From assembly GCA_002245135.1 (NCBI GenBank), contig NGBS01001160.1:744001-808000 (forward strand): DNA of 64,000 nt, given 5' to 3'. Of the stretch, positions 11,579 through 23,418 are shown in pieces. Each line of letters opens with the position of its first letter. Position 1 is the stretch's first letter. The notes beneath the pieces are model-generated. The model was not told where the DNA came from, made no database searches, and worked only from the letters and a program-made list of their open reading frames with translations. This DNA comes from Proteromonas lacertae. Taxonomy: Eukaryota > Sar > Bigyra > Opalinata > Proteromonadidae. The translations under genes and the position numbers were made by a program.

Positions 11579-13979
11579 ATGTTTCATATCAAATCTTTGC
11601 TAATACTTGTGATCATTGCACTTGTAGCCGCTGATATTGATCATGGTTATATCAAATACAGTGATTTAGCTGGTAAGCCCTATGAAGTCACCTACAACAA
11701 AAGATCTTTGTTGATTAATGGCAAACCATCATTATTCATAAGTGGATCAGTGCATCCACCAAGATTCACTGTCGGTATATGGTTAATTATTTATGTCTAG
11801 ATATGTGGGATGGTATTTTGAGAAAAATGAAGGAAGATGGATTGAATATGGTAGAAGTTTATTTATTCTGGAATTTGAATGAACCTGAGCAAGGTCAATT
11901 CATTTGGGAAGGAGGTGTTACTGACTACACTAAATTCATAGAATTAGCTGCTAAGAACGATTTATTTGTCAATTTACGTATTGGACCATATGTATGTGCA
12001 GAATGGTCATATGGAGGCTTTCCAGCTTGGTTAAACACCATCGAAGGAATAAGATTAAGAGATTTCAACGAACCATTTATGAAGGCAATGGAAAATTACG
12101 TTAAAAAAGTAGTAGAAAAAGTGAGGCATCAATTTGCAGATAAAGGAGGACCAATTATCTTATCCCAAATAGAAAATGAATTACATTCTGATAATCGTCA
12201 ATACATTGATTGGTGTGGTGAATTAGCCGAATCTTTAGAAGTAAATGTTCCATTTGTAATGTGTCAAGGAGAAGCAGCTAATAACACTATTAATAGCTGT
12301 AATGGTAATGATTGTTATAACTTCTTAGAAGAACATGGTCAAACTGGAAAGATACAAGTTACTCAACCAGCTATTTGGACTGAAAATGAAGGATGGTTTC
12401 AATTATGGGGAGAACAAAGTGAATGTTATGATTATCGATATTGTAGTCAACCATCTAGAAAGATTACCGAATTATCTAATTCAATTGTTAGATGGTTTAG
12501 TAGAGGTGGTGATGTGATGAATTATTATATGTATCAAGGTGGAAATAACTTTGGAACAAATGCAGGAGATGGACTTACCACTATGTATGCTGAATATGTC
12601 AATTATCATGCAGATGGCCTTCCAAATGAACCAAAACATACACACTGTAATAATTTACACTATGTTATTGCTGATAATGCTGAAGCTATTATTTATGATG
12701 AAAGTCAAATGGATAAAGAAAAGAAATTAAAATGGTGGAATGGAAGTGAATTTGTAGATGGAGAACAACAAATGATATTTGAATACAGAGGTAATGGTAA
12801 ATTCGTAGGAATTATAGAGAATCAAGCTGATGTTCCTGTATTAACAAAATATAATGACACTGAGTATTATATGATTCAATATAGTTCAATTATTATTAAT
12901 TCAAAGTATGAAGTATTATATAATACAAGTAATGTTCCAGATGTTCAATCAAGAAGAGTATCTGAACCATTACAAGGTGGTTTTGACTGGAGTTATTATC
13001 CTGAAGAAGTCAATGAAGAAGGTAACGTGATTAAAGATAAAGTGTTACATGAACAAGTTGCGACAACATTAGATAAGAGTGAATATATGTATTATAAAGC
13101 AACAGTGGAAATGACAAATACAGAATGTGAATTAGTATTAGGAAGTTATAAACAAAACGCATTTTTGATTTATGTAAATGATGAATTTGTTGAAGATAAA
13201 TATGAAATTCATCATGATGGAGTAGGTAAAAAAGATTATAAATTCACATTAAAAGTGAATGAAATAGGTAAAATTAATTTAACAATAGTAAGCGAACATT
13301 TCGGTATTGTTAACTATTTTGGACCAAATGAACCAATTGGTTTACATGGATTACATACAGTTGCATTATGTGGTAAAAAATTAGATGATATTGAATGGTT
13401 TCAAAGACCATTTTTAACTGGTGAAGTTAAGAAAGTTTATACTGAAGAAGGTAGTAAAAGTGTTGAATGGAAGAAAGATATAAAAAATGCTCCAAAAATG
13501 AGTTGGTTCCAAGCCTAAATTTGATGCTGTTAAAGTCAGTGATAAAAAACAATATTCATTAAATGTAACTGGCTTGACTAGAGGTCATGCCTTTATAAAT
13601 GGTCATGATTTAGGTAGATATTGGACATTAAAAGGTAAGAATCAAGATTTCCCAACTCAATCATTGTATTATATTCCCAAAGCTTGGATGAAAGAGAAAG
13701 ATAATTTATTGACTGTTAGGTGAAGTTCTTGGTGCAAGTGATTTGGAAAAAGTCTCTTTAAGTATTACAAAAATGAATAAAGGTGATGATGATGATGATG
13801 ATGATGAAGGAAGTTCAACAATCTTTTGGGTTATATTATTGTCATTGATTGGAGGTGTTATTGTATTAGTTGCTATTGTTGCAGTTTATTTGTATATTCA
13901 AAAGATGAATAAGAAGAAGATGAATACAGCATTAGATATTGCTCAAAGTGATACAGGAGCTGATTATCAAAAAATATAA
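11579..13979 (+). CDS. GH35 beta-galactosidase with C-terminal membrane anchor
   Basis: The enzyme should hydrolyse terminal beta-galactosyl residues at the cell surface or in a lysosome-like compartment. A signal peptide (FHIKSLLILVIIALVAADI) and the segment SLLINGKPSLFISGSVHPPR are followed by a 26-nt intron (11775-11800). GH35 landmarks are MVEVYLFWNLNEPEQG, the acid/base Glu in ILSQIENEL and the nucleophile Glu in AIWTENEGWFQLWG. After the C-terminal beta domains come an Asp run, a transmembrane helix (about 13826-13900) and a basic tail, an unusual anchoring for this family. The frame shifts +1 near 13509-13515 and again near 13719; the sequence on both sides is clearly the same protein, so I annotate one gene. 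Consensus insertion or recent pseudogenisation are both possible. Confidence 0.88.
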
Positions 13980-14077
13980 ACTCTTACTCTTCTATTACTG
14001 AATTGTTTTTTGTTTAACCTACAATAATATAATAATATAAAATAAAATATATGAAATTAATTTTAAATATACATCTT

Positions 14078-15665
14078 CTATTCTACTGTTAATGATTTAC
14101 TTATACCTAAACCTATTGCATTAGCTGTGACTTTAAGAATACCACTTTTATCTATTTCAAATGTTATATCAACTTTTATTTCTCCCTTCTTTTTAGGTGG
14201 AATTCTATCAATTGTGAAATTCTTTAGAAGTGTATTATCTTTTGCCCTTTCACTTTCACCTTCAAATATATTAATATCCATAATTTCTTGATTATCATCA
14301 TATGTGGCAAACCTTCTGGTAGATTTGTATGGAACATTAGTAAATCGAGGAATCATAATTACAGCATCATTTTCGTTTTGATCAGTTGATAAACTATGAG
14401 CAGTTATATCATGCACAACAATATTACTGAATAGCATATTACTAGCAACAATTGCAGCTCCTTGAGCTACAACCTCATCTCCATTTAGATTGCTATATAT
14501 TTTTGTACCAAGGAAAATGTTGTTGTATTAACTCTGTTACTTTTGGTATTTTTGAACTACCTCCAACAAGAACCACTCCTGTTAAGCTTTTTCTATCTAT
14601 TTTTGCATCATCAAGTATTTTTTCAGTAATTGAAATTGTTTTTGTCAATAGATGAAGACATATATTCTCCATTTCTGCTCTTGTAATTAACGTATTTACA
14701 CCAGCATCGTCTAAAAATTCACAATTCATTGAAGCTTCAGTTCCACTAGACAATGCTATTTTTGCTTCTTCCTGCTGCTTTTTTAAGTAATATTCTTTTC
14801 CTAATATACTCTTCTTTATCTTGATACAAATCAATACCACTTTTTTCCTTATAATGCTTGATATATTCTTTAACAATTGCATTATCTATATCTTGACCAC
14901 CTAAGTGGTTATCACCTCCTGTTGCTTTTACTGTTATTGTAATCTCTGCATCTGCTTTGCCACTATCTCTTGTGATTGGTAAATTTGTTGTTTCTATATC
15001 TATCACTGATATATCAAATGTACCACCTCCAAAATCATAAATCAACAATCTTGAACTGGCATAAATCAGTCACACTTCTATTTTCATAACAGTATGCTAC
15101 AGCAGCTGCAGTTGGTTCATTTATTATTCTTAAAACTTTTAAGTTAGCCTTTTCAGCTGCTTCAATTGTCTTTTGCCTTTGACTATTTTTGAAGTAAGCT
15201 GGAACTGTTATTACTGCAGGTGTTTTATTATAATCTTTATTCGAACAAAATTTATCTGAGTTTGATTTTATTTTTTTTAATATTTCTGCTGAAACATCTT
15301 CTGGATAGACATTTATATCTTTGTTATTGTATTTAACATTCATTACTATTTTGTTACTACTATTACTTACCTTAAATGGCCAATTTTTAATATCATCAGG
15401 ATTTAATTCTGAAAATCTCTTACCTATCATCCTCTTCGAATCATATACAGTTGAATCATAGTGGACTTTTGAGATTATTCTTGGCTGCACTACCTACAAC
15501 TATTTCTTTTTTATCCTTATTATAATAGACATATGATGGTACAGTATTTACACTCATTTCAGTAGGAACAACATGCAAATCATAACTCTTAAGGGCATTT
15601 TGTTTGAATAATGCTGCGCATGAGTTTGTTGTACCTAAATCAATCCCAATAGGAGTTGTATTCAT
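14078..15665 (-). CDS. Hsp70-family chaperone lacking the C-terminal lid
   Basis: An ATP-dependent chaperone-type protein. From the ATG ending at 15665: [58 protein letters not shown] and a substrate-binding beta domain ending SKSLTVE. The frame stops there, so the helical lid and any targeting tail (EEVD, KDEL) are absent; about 528 residues remain, compared with 600-650 in canonical Hsp70s, as in lid-less relatives such as HSPA14/Ssz1. There is no signal peptide, so a cytosolic location is likely. The frame is broken +1 four times (near 15463, 15058, 14771 and 14512). Removing one base at each restores textbook motifs, for example [15 protein letters not shown]. It is a pseudogene only if those bases are real and unspliced. 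Confidence 0.8.
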
Positions 15666-15815
15666 ATTTTCTATCTACTGTAAATATGAATGAAAAACAA
15701 TCTATCAAGCTTTTAGGTTTGTTTTTTTTTTCATTTTTTAAACAAAACACAGACATATACAGTCTTATATAGTAAAATAACCATCAATTATTATTATATA
15801 AGAATCTTAAACTGA

Positions 15816-18506
15816 TTATTCAAGGTCAATTTGGGCATGTCCAGCTTCTACTTTAAATCCGTTACTGGATAATAATTTACTGAAAGTATCATTACCAGGA
15901 TTAACCTCAGCTTTAATGTGATGAACTTTTTCTGCTTTAGCAACAGCTAATAATTTCTTTAACATAATATCTTCTAAATTCTTTCCTGGTAAAGCTTGAA
16001 CTAAAACTGTAGCTTCATCAGAGAATGGTATTTTATATAATGTTGCATGAGCTTCAATCTTATCTTTAGATACAGCAACAAATGATAAATTAGATGCATA
16101 ATCAACATGACATACAGCAATCATTCTTTCATGGGATGTTCTTTGTTCTACTGTTAATTCAGTTCCTAAATAAGCTTTAACATCAGCAGCTGGTAATGCT
16201 TTTTCAAATTCAACCATAGCAGTTTCATCAGATTCTTTGATTGGTCTTAATTCATATTCACCACTGGTTGATATATAATCTCTTGGATAAGCTTTAATAG
16301 CACTTACTGAAGCTGGTGGTACATCTTTCTTCTGTAATACAACACGAGCATCTAATGCAGTAATAGCATCAGGTGTAGCGAATAATGGGTTAATATCTAA
16401 TTCTTTAATTTCTGGTATTTCAATAATTAATTCAGAGAATCTCACTAATATTTGTTCTAATTCTTCTATATCACATGGTTTCTTACCTCTGATACCTTTC
16501 AATGCTTTGCAGATCTTAGTTGATTCTATTGTCTTTCTAGCCAAGGATGTATTTAATGGTGGAATGGCCAATGCTCTATCTTTATATACTTCGACTAAAG
16601 TACCTCCTGTACCGAATACTACAACTGGTCCTAATTGATTATCAACATTAGCACCAACAATTAATTCATAACCATCACCTAAATCTAACATAGATTGTAC
16701 TGTAACACCTTGGAATCCAGCACTTAGGTTTAATTTATCTAAGTTATTCTTAATTGTGTTAAATGCATTTCTTACTTCATCTTCACTATTTAAATGTAAT
16801 TGTACACCACCTACATCACTCTTGTGTGTGATGGTTTCAGAGTTTAACTTTACTACAACTGGGAATCCTAATTCTTTAGCTGTTTTAGCTGCATCATCAG
16901 CAGTAGCAGCATATACAGTCTTTACTATTGGAATACCATAAGAGGCTAATAATTGTTTTGATTCATATTCTGTTAATAAATCTCTACCAGTTTCATATAC
17001 GTGTTTAATGATTTCTAAGGCTTTTGCTTTATCAGTCTTGAAGGTTGGAGCTTTTGGTTGGATATGTAATTCATTTTGCATCTTTACATATTTATATAAA
17101 TAATCGAATAATCTGCAAGCTGTATCTGGGAAATCTACATTGGGAATACCAGCCTTTCTTAAGATTGATCTACCTTTCTCTAAATTATCACCTCCCATCC
17201 ATGAAGCAATAACTGGCTTACCTGGAATATGTGCGAACTTAGCTAATTCTTCAGCTGAACCAGTTGGATCAGTGACTGATTGTGGTGTTAAGATAACTAA
17301 TACACCATTACTATTAGCATCACTACCAGCTACTTCTAATGATTTAGCATATGTGCTTGGTGGAGCATCTCCTAAAATATCAATTGGATTACCATGACTC
17401 CAAGCGGATGGTAAGAATGAATTGTATTTCTCTTTAGCTTCATCAGATAATTTAGTTAAAGCACCTCCATTAGTTACTACTGCATCAGTGGAGATAACAC
17501 CTGGACCACCAGCATTAGTAATAATTGAAAGATTTGGACCATTAGGACTTGGTTGTTTATCTAATATATTACATAAGTAGAACATCTCATCAATATTATC
17601 AACTCTAACTACACCTACACGTTCAAAGGCAGCAGTTAATACATCATCACTTCCTGTCATTGATCCAGTATGAGATGCAGCAGCAGCGGCAGCAGCTTGA
17701 GATCTACCTGGTTTAATAACAATAATTGGCTTATGTCTAGCAACTACTTTAGCAGCAGAGAAGAAGGATCTTGCATTACCAATACTTTCCATATAAATAA
17801 CAATACCATGAGTTTGAGGATCATTTCCTAAGTAATAGATTAAATCACCCCAATCAATATCTAACATAGAACCAATTGATACGAAGGCTGAAAAACCTGA
17901 ACCTTCTTTCATTGACCAATCTAAGACTGATGTCATCAATGCTCCTGATTGACTGATGAAACCTACATGACCTTTCAAACACATTGATTTGGCGAATGAA
18001 GCATTCAAACCTGTTACAGAACTCATTAAACCTAAACAGTTTGGTCCTACTACACGTAATTGATATTTTCTTGCGATTTCTAAGATTTTATTTTCTAATT
18101 CTTGACCTTCTGGACCAACTTCCTTAAAACCAGCAGAAATAATGATAACTCCCTTTACACCAGCTTTACCACAATCTTCAACTAATCCACAGACGGTTTT
18201 AGCTGGAGTACAGATAATAGCTAAATCAGTATGTTCTGGTACGTTCAATATTGATGGATAAGCTATTATACCTAAGATCTTCTTCTTTGTTGGATTTATT
18301 GGGAATACACCTCCTCCGAATGGACTGGAGATAAGGTTGGTTAAGATGGTACGACTGACAGCGTTTGGACGGTCTGTAGCACCTATCAAAGCAACATTGT
18401 TTGGTTTGAAGAGTGGGTCAAGACCAGTTCCAATTACTGGAATTTTTGTTACTTGTTCACCATTAATAACTGGTAAACCGTATTGATTCCATTCAATTGA
18501 GCTCAT
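15816..18506 (-). CDS. ADP-forming acyl-CoA synthetase fused to a GNAT domain
   Basis: An intact 896-residue intronless gene. The order is a CoA-binding domain (about residues 25-160, [20 protein letters not shown]), a succinyl-CoA ligase-like domain (about 165-460) carrying the phospho-acceptor His in [12 protein letters not shown], an ATP-grasp domain (about 490-710, with [16 protein letters not shown]) and a C-terminal GNAT-like domain (about 735-896). In anaerobic protists such enzymes convert acetyl-CoA, ADP and Pi to acetate, CoA and ATP. The fusion layout is that of bacterial Pat lysine acetyltransferases, but here the catalytic His residues are kept and the acetyl-CoA loop of the GNAT part ([10 protein letters not shown]) is degenerate, suggesting that synthetase activity is primary. 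Bacterial origin is possible; codon use is like that of the neighbours. It appears cytosolic. Confidence 0.92.
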   Translation of the reverse strand: MSSIEWNQYGLPVINGEQVTKIPVIGTGLDPLFKPNNVALIGATDRPNAVSRTILTNLISSPFGGGVFPINPTKKKILGIIAYPSILNVPEHTDLAIICTPAKTVCGLVEDCGKAGVKGVIIISAGFKEVGPEGQELENKILEIARKYQLRVVGPNCLGLMSSVTGLNASFAKSMCLKGHVGFISQSGALMTSVLDWSMKEGSGFSAFVSIGSMLDIDWGDLIYYLGNDPQTHGIVIYMESIGNARSFFSAAKVVARHKPIIVIKPGRSQAAAAAAASHTGSMTGSDDVLTAAFERVGVVRVDNIDEMFYLCNILDKQPSPNGPNLSIITNAGGPGVISTDAVVTNGGALTKLSDEAKEKYNSFLPSAWSHGNPIDILGDAPPSTYAKSLEVAGSDANSNGVLVILTPQSVTDPTGSAEELAKFAHIPGKPVIASWMGGDNLEKGRSILRKAGIPNVDFPDTACRLFDYLYKYVKMQNELHIQPKAPTFKTDKAKALEIIKHVYETGRDLLTEYESKQLLASYGIPIVKTVYAATADDAAKTAKELGFPVVVKLNSETITHKSDVGGVQLHLNSEDEVRNAFNTIKNNLDKLNLSAGFQGVTVQSMLDLGDGYELIVGANVDNQLGPVVVFGTGGTLVEVYKDRALAIPPLNTSLARKTIESTKICKALKGIRGKKPCDIEELEQILVRFSELIIEIPEIKELDINPLFATPDAITALDARVVLQKKDVPPASVSAIKAYPRDYISTSGEYELRPIKESDETAMVEFEKALPAADVKAYLGTELTVEQRTSHERMIAVCHVDYASNLSFVAVSKDKIEAHATLYKIPFSDEATVLVQALPGKNLEDIMLKKLLAVAKAEKVHHIKAEVNPGNDTFSKLLSSNGFKVEAGHAQIDLE

Positions 18507-18824
18507 TTGGTTTAATGAAGTCGGTTCTATTAAAAATTAGAATAAACTCAAAGATATAGATGAAAAGCAATTAGACAAAAACAAATAAACTTGTACAAGT
18601 GAGTTTACAGCAAGATATATCATACATTTCAATAATTGTGGATCTTTCGATTCGAATCTTCCAAATGATTTGATAATGGATGTAGGTTTGATTCTGGTTT
18701 GACATCAGTTTTTTTTTATAACTGAACATTGTTATAGAGATGATATGGCTAAATAAATACCCAACACACCAACACTACAACAACATCAAGGTTTATAATA
18801 ATGATTTATATATTTAAAATTAAT
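18507..18824. other. Intergenic region
   Basis: This 318-bp AT-rich stretch is upstream of the acyl-CoA synthetase gene and downstream of the GPCR gene, both on the minus strand. I see no coding frame, RNA gene or clear repeat in it. Confidence 0.6.
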
Positions 18825-21800
18825 TTATTCAGTACTAAATGTCTCTGTTCCTGTTATAAATTTTTCACTTTTTTCTTCGTCATTCAAACTTGTCACCATT
18901 CCTGGTGTATTAATGTTATTCCCCACATTATTATTAGTATGACTTGCAGCACTATTGCTTGTACTACTTTGTCCAGTAATTGATGTAGTATGTTGAGATA
19001 TTTTCTCTCCATGCAGTGGCTGTTGAATCTGTATCACCTGTTGTTGCTGCTGCAGTTGTTGTTGTTGTTGCATTGGGGATGTAGCACTTGGAGTTGTAGT
19101 ATTTGTTCTAGGTGTTGATATAATTCCTGGCTGAGGTATGATTTGAGCTGGTTGAGAGGATATATTCATATTTGCAGTAGATAATTGATTTCTATTACAT
19201 ATACTACCATTTCCTACACCAACTATACTTTTACTATTGATTATATTGGTATTACTACTTTTAGTAATGTCAACTTCTTTATTTTCTGTTTCTTCTAGTG
19301 ATTTCTTCATACTTTCAACAACACCATGTAAAACTGCTGGAGTTAGACTTTCGAAATACTTTAATATTTTATTTGACTTTTCAATCATTGGTATATATTT
19401 ACTTCGTTTGAATTGATCAATATAATTATGTTTATGTAAATACTGTAAAGCTTCTAATAAACTTTCATCATATAAACTATTATCTAATTCACTATTATCC
19501 AAATTCTTTTTAATTGTATTTCTTGTTTCTTCTGATAATGCTATTGGATTAGGAGAGTCATCCATAATAAAATTATGATATATTTTCTTCAACAATTCTG
19601 ATGAACGACTTGGATCTGTTATATTTCTATATTGAAACACATGTTCAACAAAATCAGTGTAATAATTAAGATTATATTCTTTCAAAAACATATCGAAATG
19701 AACCATATATATATGATCTAACAGCAATTTACTGAATCTTTCTAATTCTTTTGTATTTGTGATTCTTGTATCACTTGCTACTTTTGAATTACGTTTTGGA
19801 TCACTGTATATTTTTACTACAACCAATGATGAAAGTGATAAGATAATGTAAATATAATCAAATATAAAGAGTAAATTATCAATGACAGTCTGACTTTCAT
19901 CATTAAAGGCAATGAATAAAATAGAAAATATTAAACTTTTACAACATATTGCTACTATTTGGAACATCAATAAAAATATTTCGGTACTTTTTTCAATACT
20001 CCATAATTTTACATTCAATAGCAAACCAAATGCTATTATTATATACTCTGCTATAAAAAATGAAATGGTAAAATCTGATAATCCACAATAATGATATCTA
20101 TATGTTTTACCATTATCAACAAACGTGTTTGTTTCTCCACTAGGTGGTTCAGTTAATATCCATAATATTAACAAAGAAATCATTACTATGATTATTGAAC
20201 AGATATTTCTCCATATTACTTTCATATCGATTGTTTCATTATTAATTGATTTTATCTTCACAAATGTTGTAGTGAATAGTGATAAATACACTAAAGTGTC
20301 TCCTATTATATCCAACAATATATAACCACCACATAGGAAATTGCTCCTTTCACCAAATAGGAAAAGTAATGACAATAGTAAGAAGAATAAAGCAAAGTAA
20401 AACAGTGTATATATACTACAAAAGTCTTTATTACTGAATATTCTATTTAAAAAATAATAAATAAATACAATTTTATAAAATAGTATACGTTTCTTTTGAA
20501 TATATAACATAAACCAAAAACACTATAACCACTATCATCAATATTAATACAATAATCAAATGAATAATTCCAATAGTCTGTGATACAGAGATTGCATCAT
20601 CTGCTTCTAATATTTCCCAAGACCATTTCGCTGGATAAACTGCACCACAACTACATGATTCAAAACTAGTCTCTAAACATTGAACATTTTCATTACATTC
20701 ACTTAAAGTAGATGGATATACAAACTTCATTTCAAGTGTATTATTCATTCCAGTTCTTTGGATTTGTCCTACAATATACTGTTTCTTATAATTAACACCA
20801 TTTTCTTTATTGATTAAAATATCACCGAAGAATGTATTCCATGGTTTACATATTACATCTTTACCACAATCAGAATCTAATGAACATTTTTTATTCTCAT
20901 TATTACTACAGACACCTAAATAATGAATTGCATTTACTAACATCTCTCCTTGTTCGTATATATCTGAATCATTATATATTGATTCAATCATTGATAATCC
21001 TTTTTCTATTGTGATTCCTACTGCACTTCCAAATGCAACATCTTCAATATAATCTATTACAAAATAAATAATATAAAATAAATTATTATTATTATTATAT
21101 ACTATCCATTATTACATCACCATATGGATGAGTTGCTGGATTTAAATACTTTGGCATATATGTTGTATTGACAGTATTATACCATTCTAAAGATGTCCCT
21201 AAATATTCACCTGATTCACCACTGTTCATTATTCTACTATATAATACACCAGTATGCCAGAATGTTGGGTATAAATTATATTTATCATCATATGTCAACG
21301 AACTTTGTATTACGGATGATGCAAATTTGGGAGACCAACCTGTTAATCTCATACTATCTACAAAAGTTAAAAACATTGATTTATCACATAGTAATATCAC
21401 ACCATCTGGATTTTGAGATTTGAAAAATTCTACCCAATTGTAAATGTATAATTCTTTATCTAACGATGAAGCATAATCCTATATATATAATAGAATAAAA
21501 ATAATAGAATAAATACATTTTGTATTTGTGGTATTTTACATATTTCATCACTATTACAATCATTATCACTTTCACAGTTTTTACCATCAAATAAATTAAC
21601 AGTACTTGAACATTTCTTACCTAAAAGTGTAATACCTCTACTTTTTATTATCTTCGAAATATAATCCGCTGTTTTGTATAAATAGTCATCTGTAGTTCCA
21701 GCTCCAGCAATAACTACTGAATTTAGATCTAAATAATGAATAAATAAATATAGATATTAATATACTGTATCTGTTAGTTAATATATTTACAAAACTATTA

Positions 21801-22407
21801 GCGTTATAATTATATGATGGTAATATTGATATTGAGTTGGTTATTGTTATTGACAATTGTTCGGATGTAAACGAGAATATTGGAATATAGACATTATTTT
21901 GATGAAATAAACTAAGTATTGGATTAGTATATTTTGCACCACTTGGAGTAATTAAAGCTCTTGGTAATTCTGAAGGATCTCTTGTTAAAATTGAATTGTA
22001 ATACTTCTGAGATACAGAGATAAATTCTAATGCTGATCTCATTGTCACTAATGGAACTGCTACTACGATAGAAACATTCATTTTCTGTGAACAGGTAGAA
22101 TCTACACACATTCCACCTTTCTTATTCACTTCGTCTCTCCAAGCTAATAATCCAAGTAGCATATGTTGTGCTATTTGATAAACATATATATAAAATCATT
22201 ATATACACTGTGCAGCTGTATGAGTAACATCGTAAAAATCAACAAATCCTTCTATCCTAAACAGATCTTCATAAATGTCTGAATCATCAGAATCAGGATA
22301 ATATTCATATTCTTGAGTTATTTGACAAATACACTAACATATTATATAAATGTATATACCATAGATATTAAAAGACATAGTAAGAATGTATGAATATAAT
22401 ATTTCAT
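18825..22407 (-). CDS. Class C-like GPCR with ligand-binding ectodomain and C-terminal RGS domain
   Basis: A receptor of about 1,100 residues. The ATG ending at 22407 starts a signal peptide (YYIHTFLLCLLISMCICQ). A periplasmic-binding-protein-like ectodomain (about 20640-22200) follows, with motifs such as AQSQHMLLGLLAWRDEVNKK and VVIAGAGTTDDYLYK. A seven-transmembrane region (about 19820-20590) and an RGS domain (about 19395-19755; LERFSKLLLDHIYMVHFDMF) come next, then a Gln/Ser/Thr-rich tail. Six introns (for example 20443-20488) all have GTAT/TAG ends and join in frame. Class C receptors sense amino acids or small ligands through the ectodomain; RGS domains speed GTP hydrolysis by G-alpha. 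The fusion implies a receptor that shuts off its own G protein, as in plant and fungal 7TM-RGS proteins. The ligand is unknown. Confidence 0.88.
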
Positions 22408-22519
22408 TATAACTAATCTAATACACCTCTCAGAAAAGAAAAAACGAAAATAAAAAGGTTTGATAGTTTGTGGAATATATTCGTTTCATTTGTTGATTTT
22501 TCTAGAAATTAAAGAAAAA

Positions 22520-23317
22520 ATGTCGATTTCTGATCAAATTAAAAACTTACAAGATGGTATACAGTATTTGCCTTATAATATAGATATCAAAGAACTCGAA
22601 GAGTTAGCCAAAAGTGCAGTTAGACCAACAGTCAAGTCAATTTTACAGACACAGGTTACTACTATGCGTGCTCAAATCTCTGATGTATTTTTTAGCCTAT
22701 TATGAATAGCTTGAGAAAATAGATCAGCAAAATAAACCAAAATCTGTAGTTCAAAGCAAAGTAAAACCACAAGTCGAAGATTTAGGTATAAATTTGTGTT
22801 ATATCGTAATAGGAATAAAATTCATCCCGATTTCCTCATTTAGCTGGGATCAAAATGATAAATCAGTGAGCATTTACATTACAGATGATATTAATGGAAT
22901 ACAGGACTTAAATTCAGAATTAATAAATGTAAAGTTTGACCAAAGAGAGTTTGATTTAACAATCGAGAATCTAAAAGGTAGAAACTTGAGATTACACAGA
23001 AGTATAAGCCAATAATATTTATCTATATTCCTATAGCCAATTTATGCAAAGCTATTTTACCAAGTAAATCATCATTCAAGGTAAAGAAAGATATGATTAT
23101 AATAAAGATGATAAAAGAAGAAAAAGAAACTTGGGATGATTTATTAGAGAAGAAAAAGACATTTTCAGAACCAAAAACTGATCCTAAAGACCCAGGTGCT
23201 GGTTTAATGGATTTAATGAAGACTATGTATGAAGAAGGTGATCCAGAGATGAAAAGAACTATTGCTAAAGCATGGACTGAAAGTCAAGAAAAGAAACAGA
23301 AAGAAGGAACAGCTTAA
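22520..23317 (+). CDS. CACYBP: Calcyclin-binding protein (CacyBP/SIP) homologue
   Basis: In animals CacyBP/SIP is a p23-like adaptor linking SIAH ubiquitin ligases with SKP1 and S100 proteins. Four exons (introns at 22685-22709, about 22789-22815 and 23001-23036) give about 230 residues. The N-terminal helical hairpin (DIKELEELAKSAVRPTVKSI) is followed by the CS domain (SFSWDQNDKSVSIYIT, REFDLTIENLKGRNLRL) and the SGS domain (ETWDDLLEKKKTFSE, DPEMKRTIAKAWTESQEKK). The final motif is highly diagnostic. It probably acts in the cytosol and nucleus. The start chosen gives the normal family length. Confidence 0.9.
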
Positions 23318-23418
23318 TATTTTTAATTATTGTTTTTGTTATTTTTCACATTCTTTCTTTTTTTGTTGTTTTTAAAATCTTTCATAATAAAAGAATATAT
23401 ATATAAGTTTAATGAAAA

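Noticed and set aside
13509-15463. Euplotes-style +1 frameshifting at AAA-stop sites
   Set aside because: Conserved residues are already in the new frame before the zero-frame stop in several cases (MOB, Hsp70 near 15058 and 14771, YJU2B), and the stops have no shared preceding codon.
14078-15665. Calling the Hsp70 gene a pseudogene because of four frame breaks
   Set aside because: The same kind of +1 break occurs in clearly essential genes in this window (BMS1, YJU2B, VPS13, CFAP58), and the motifs are intact between breaks, so a window-wide cause is more likely.
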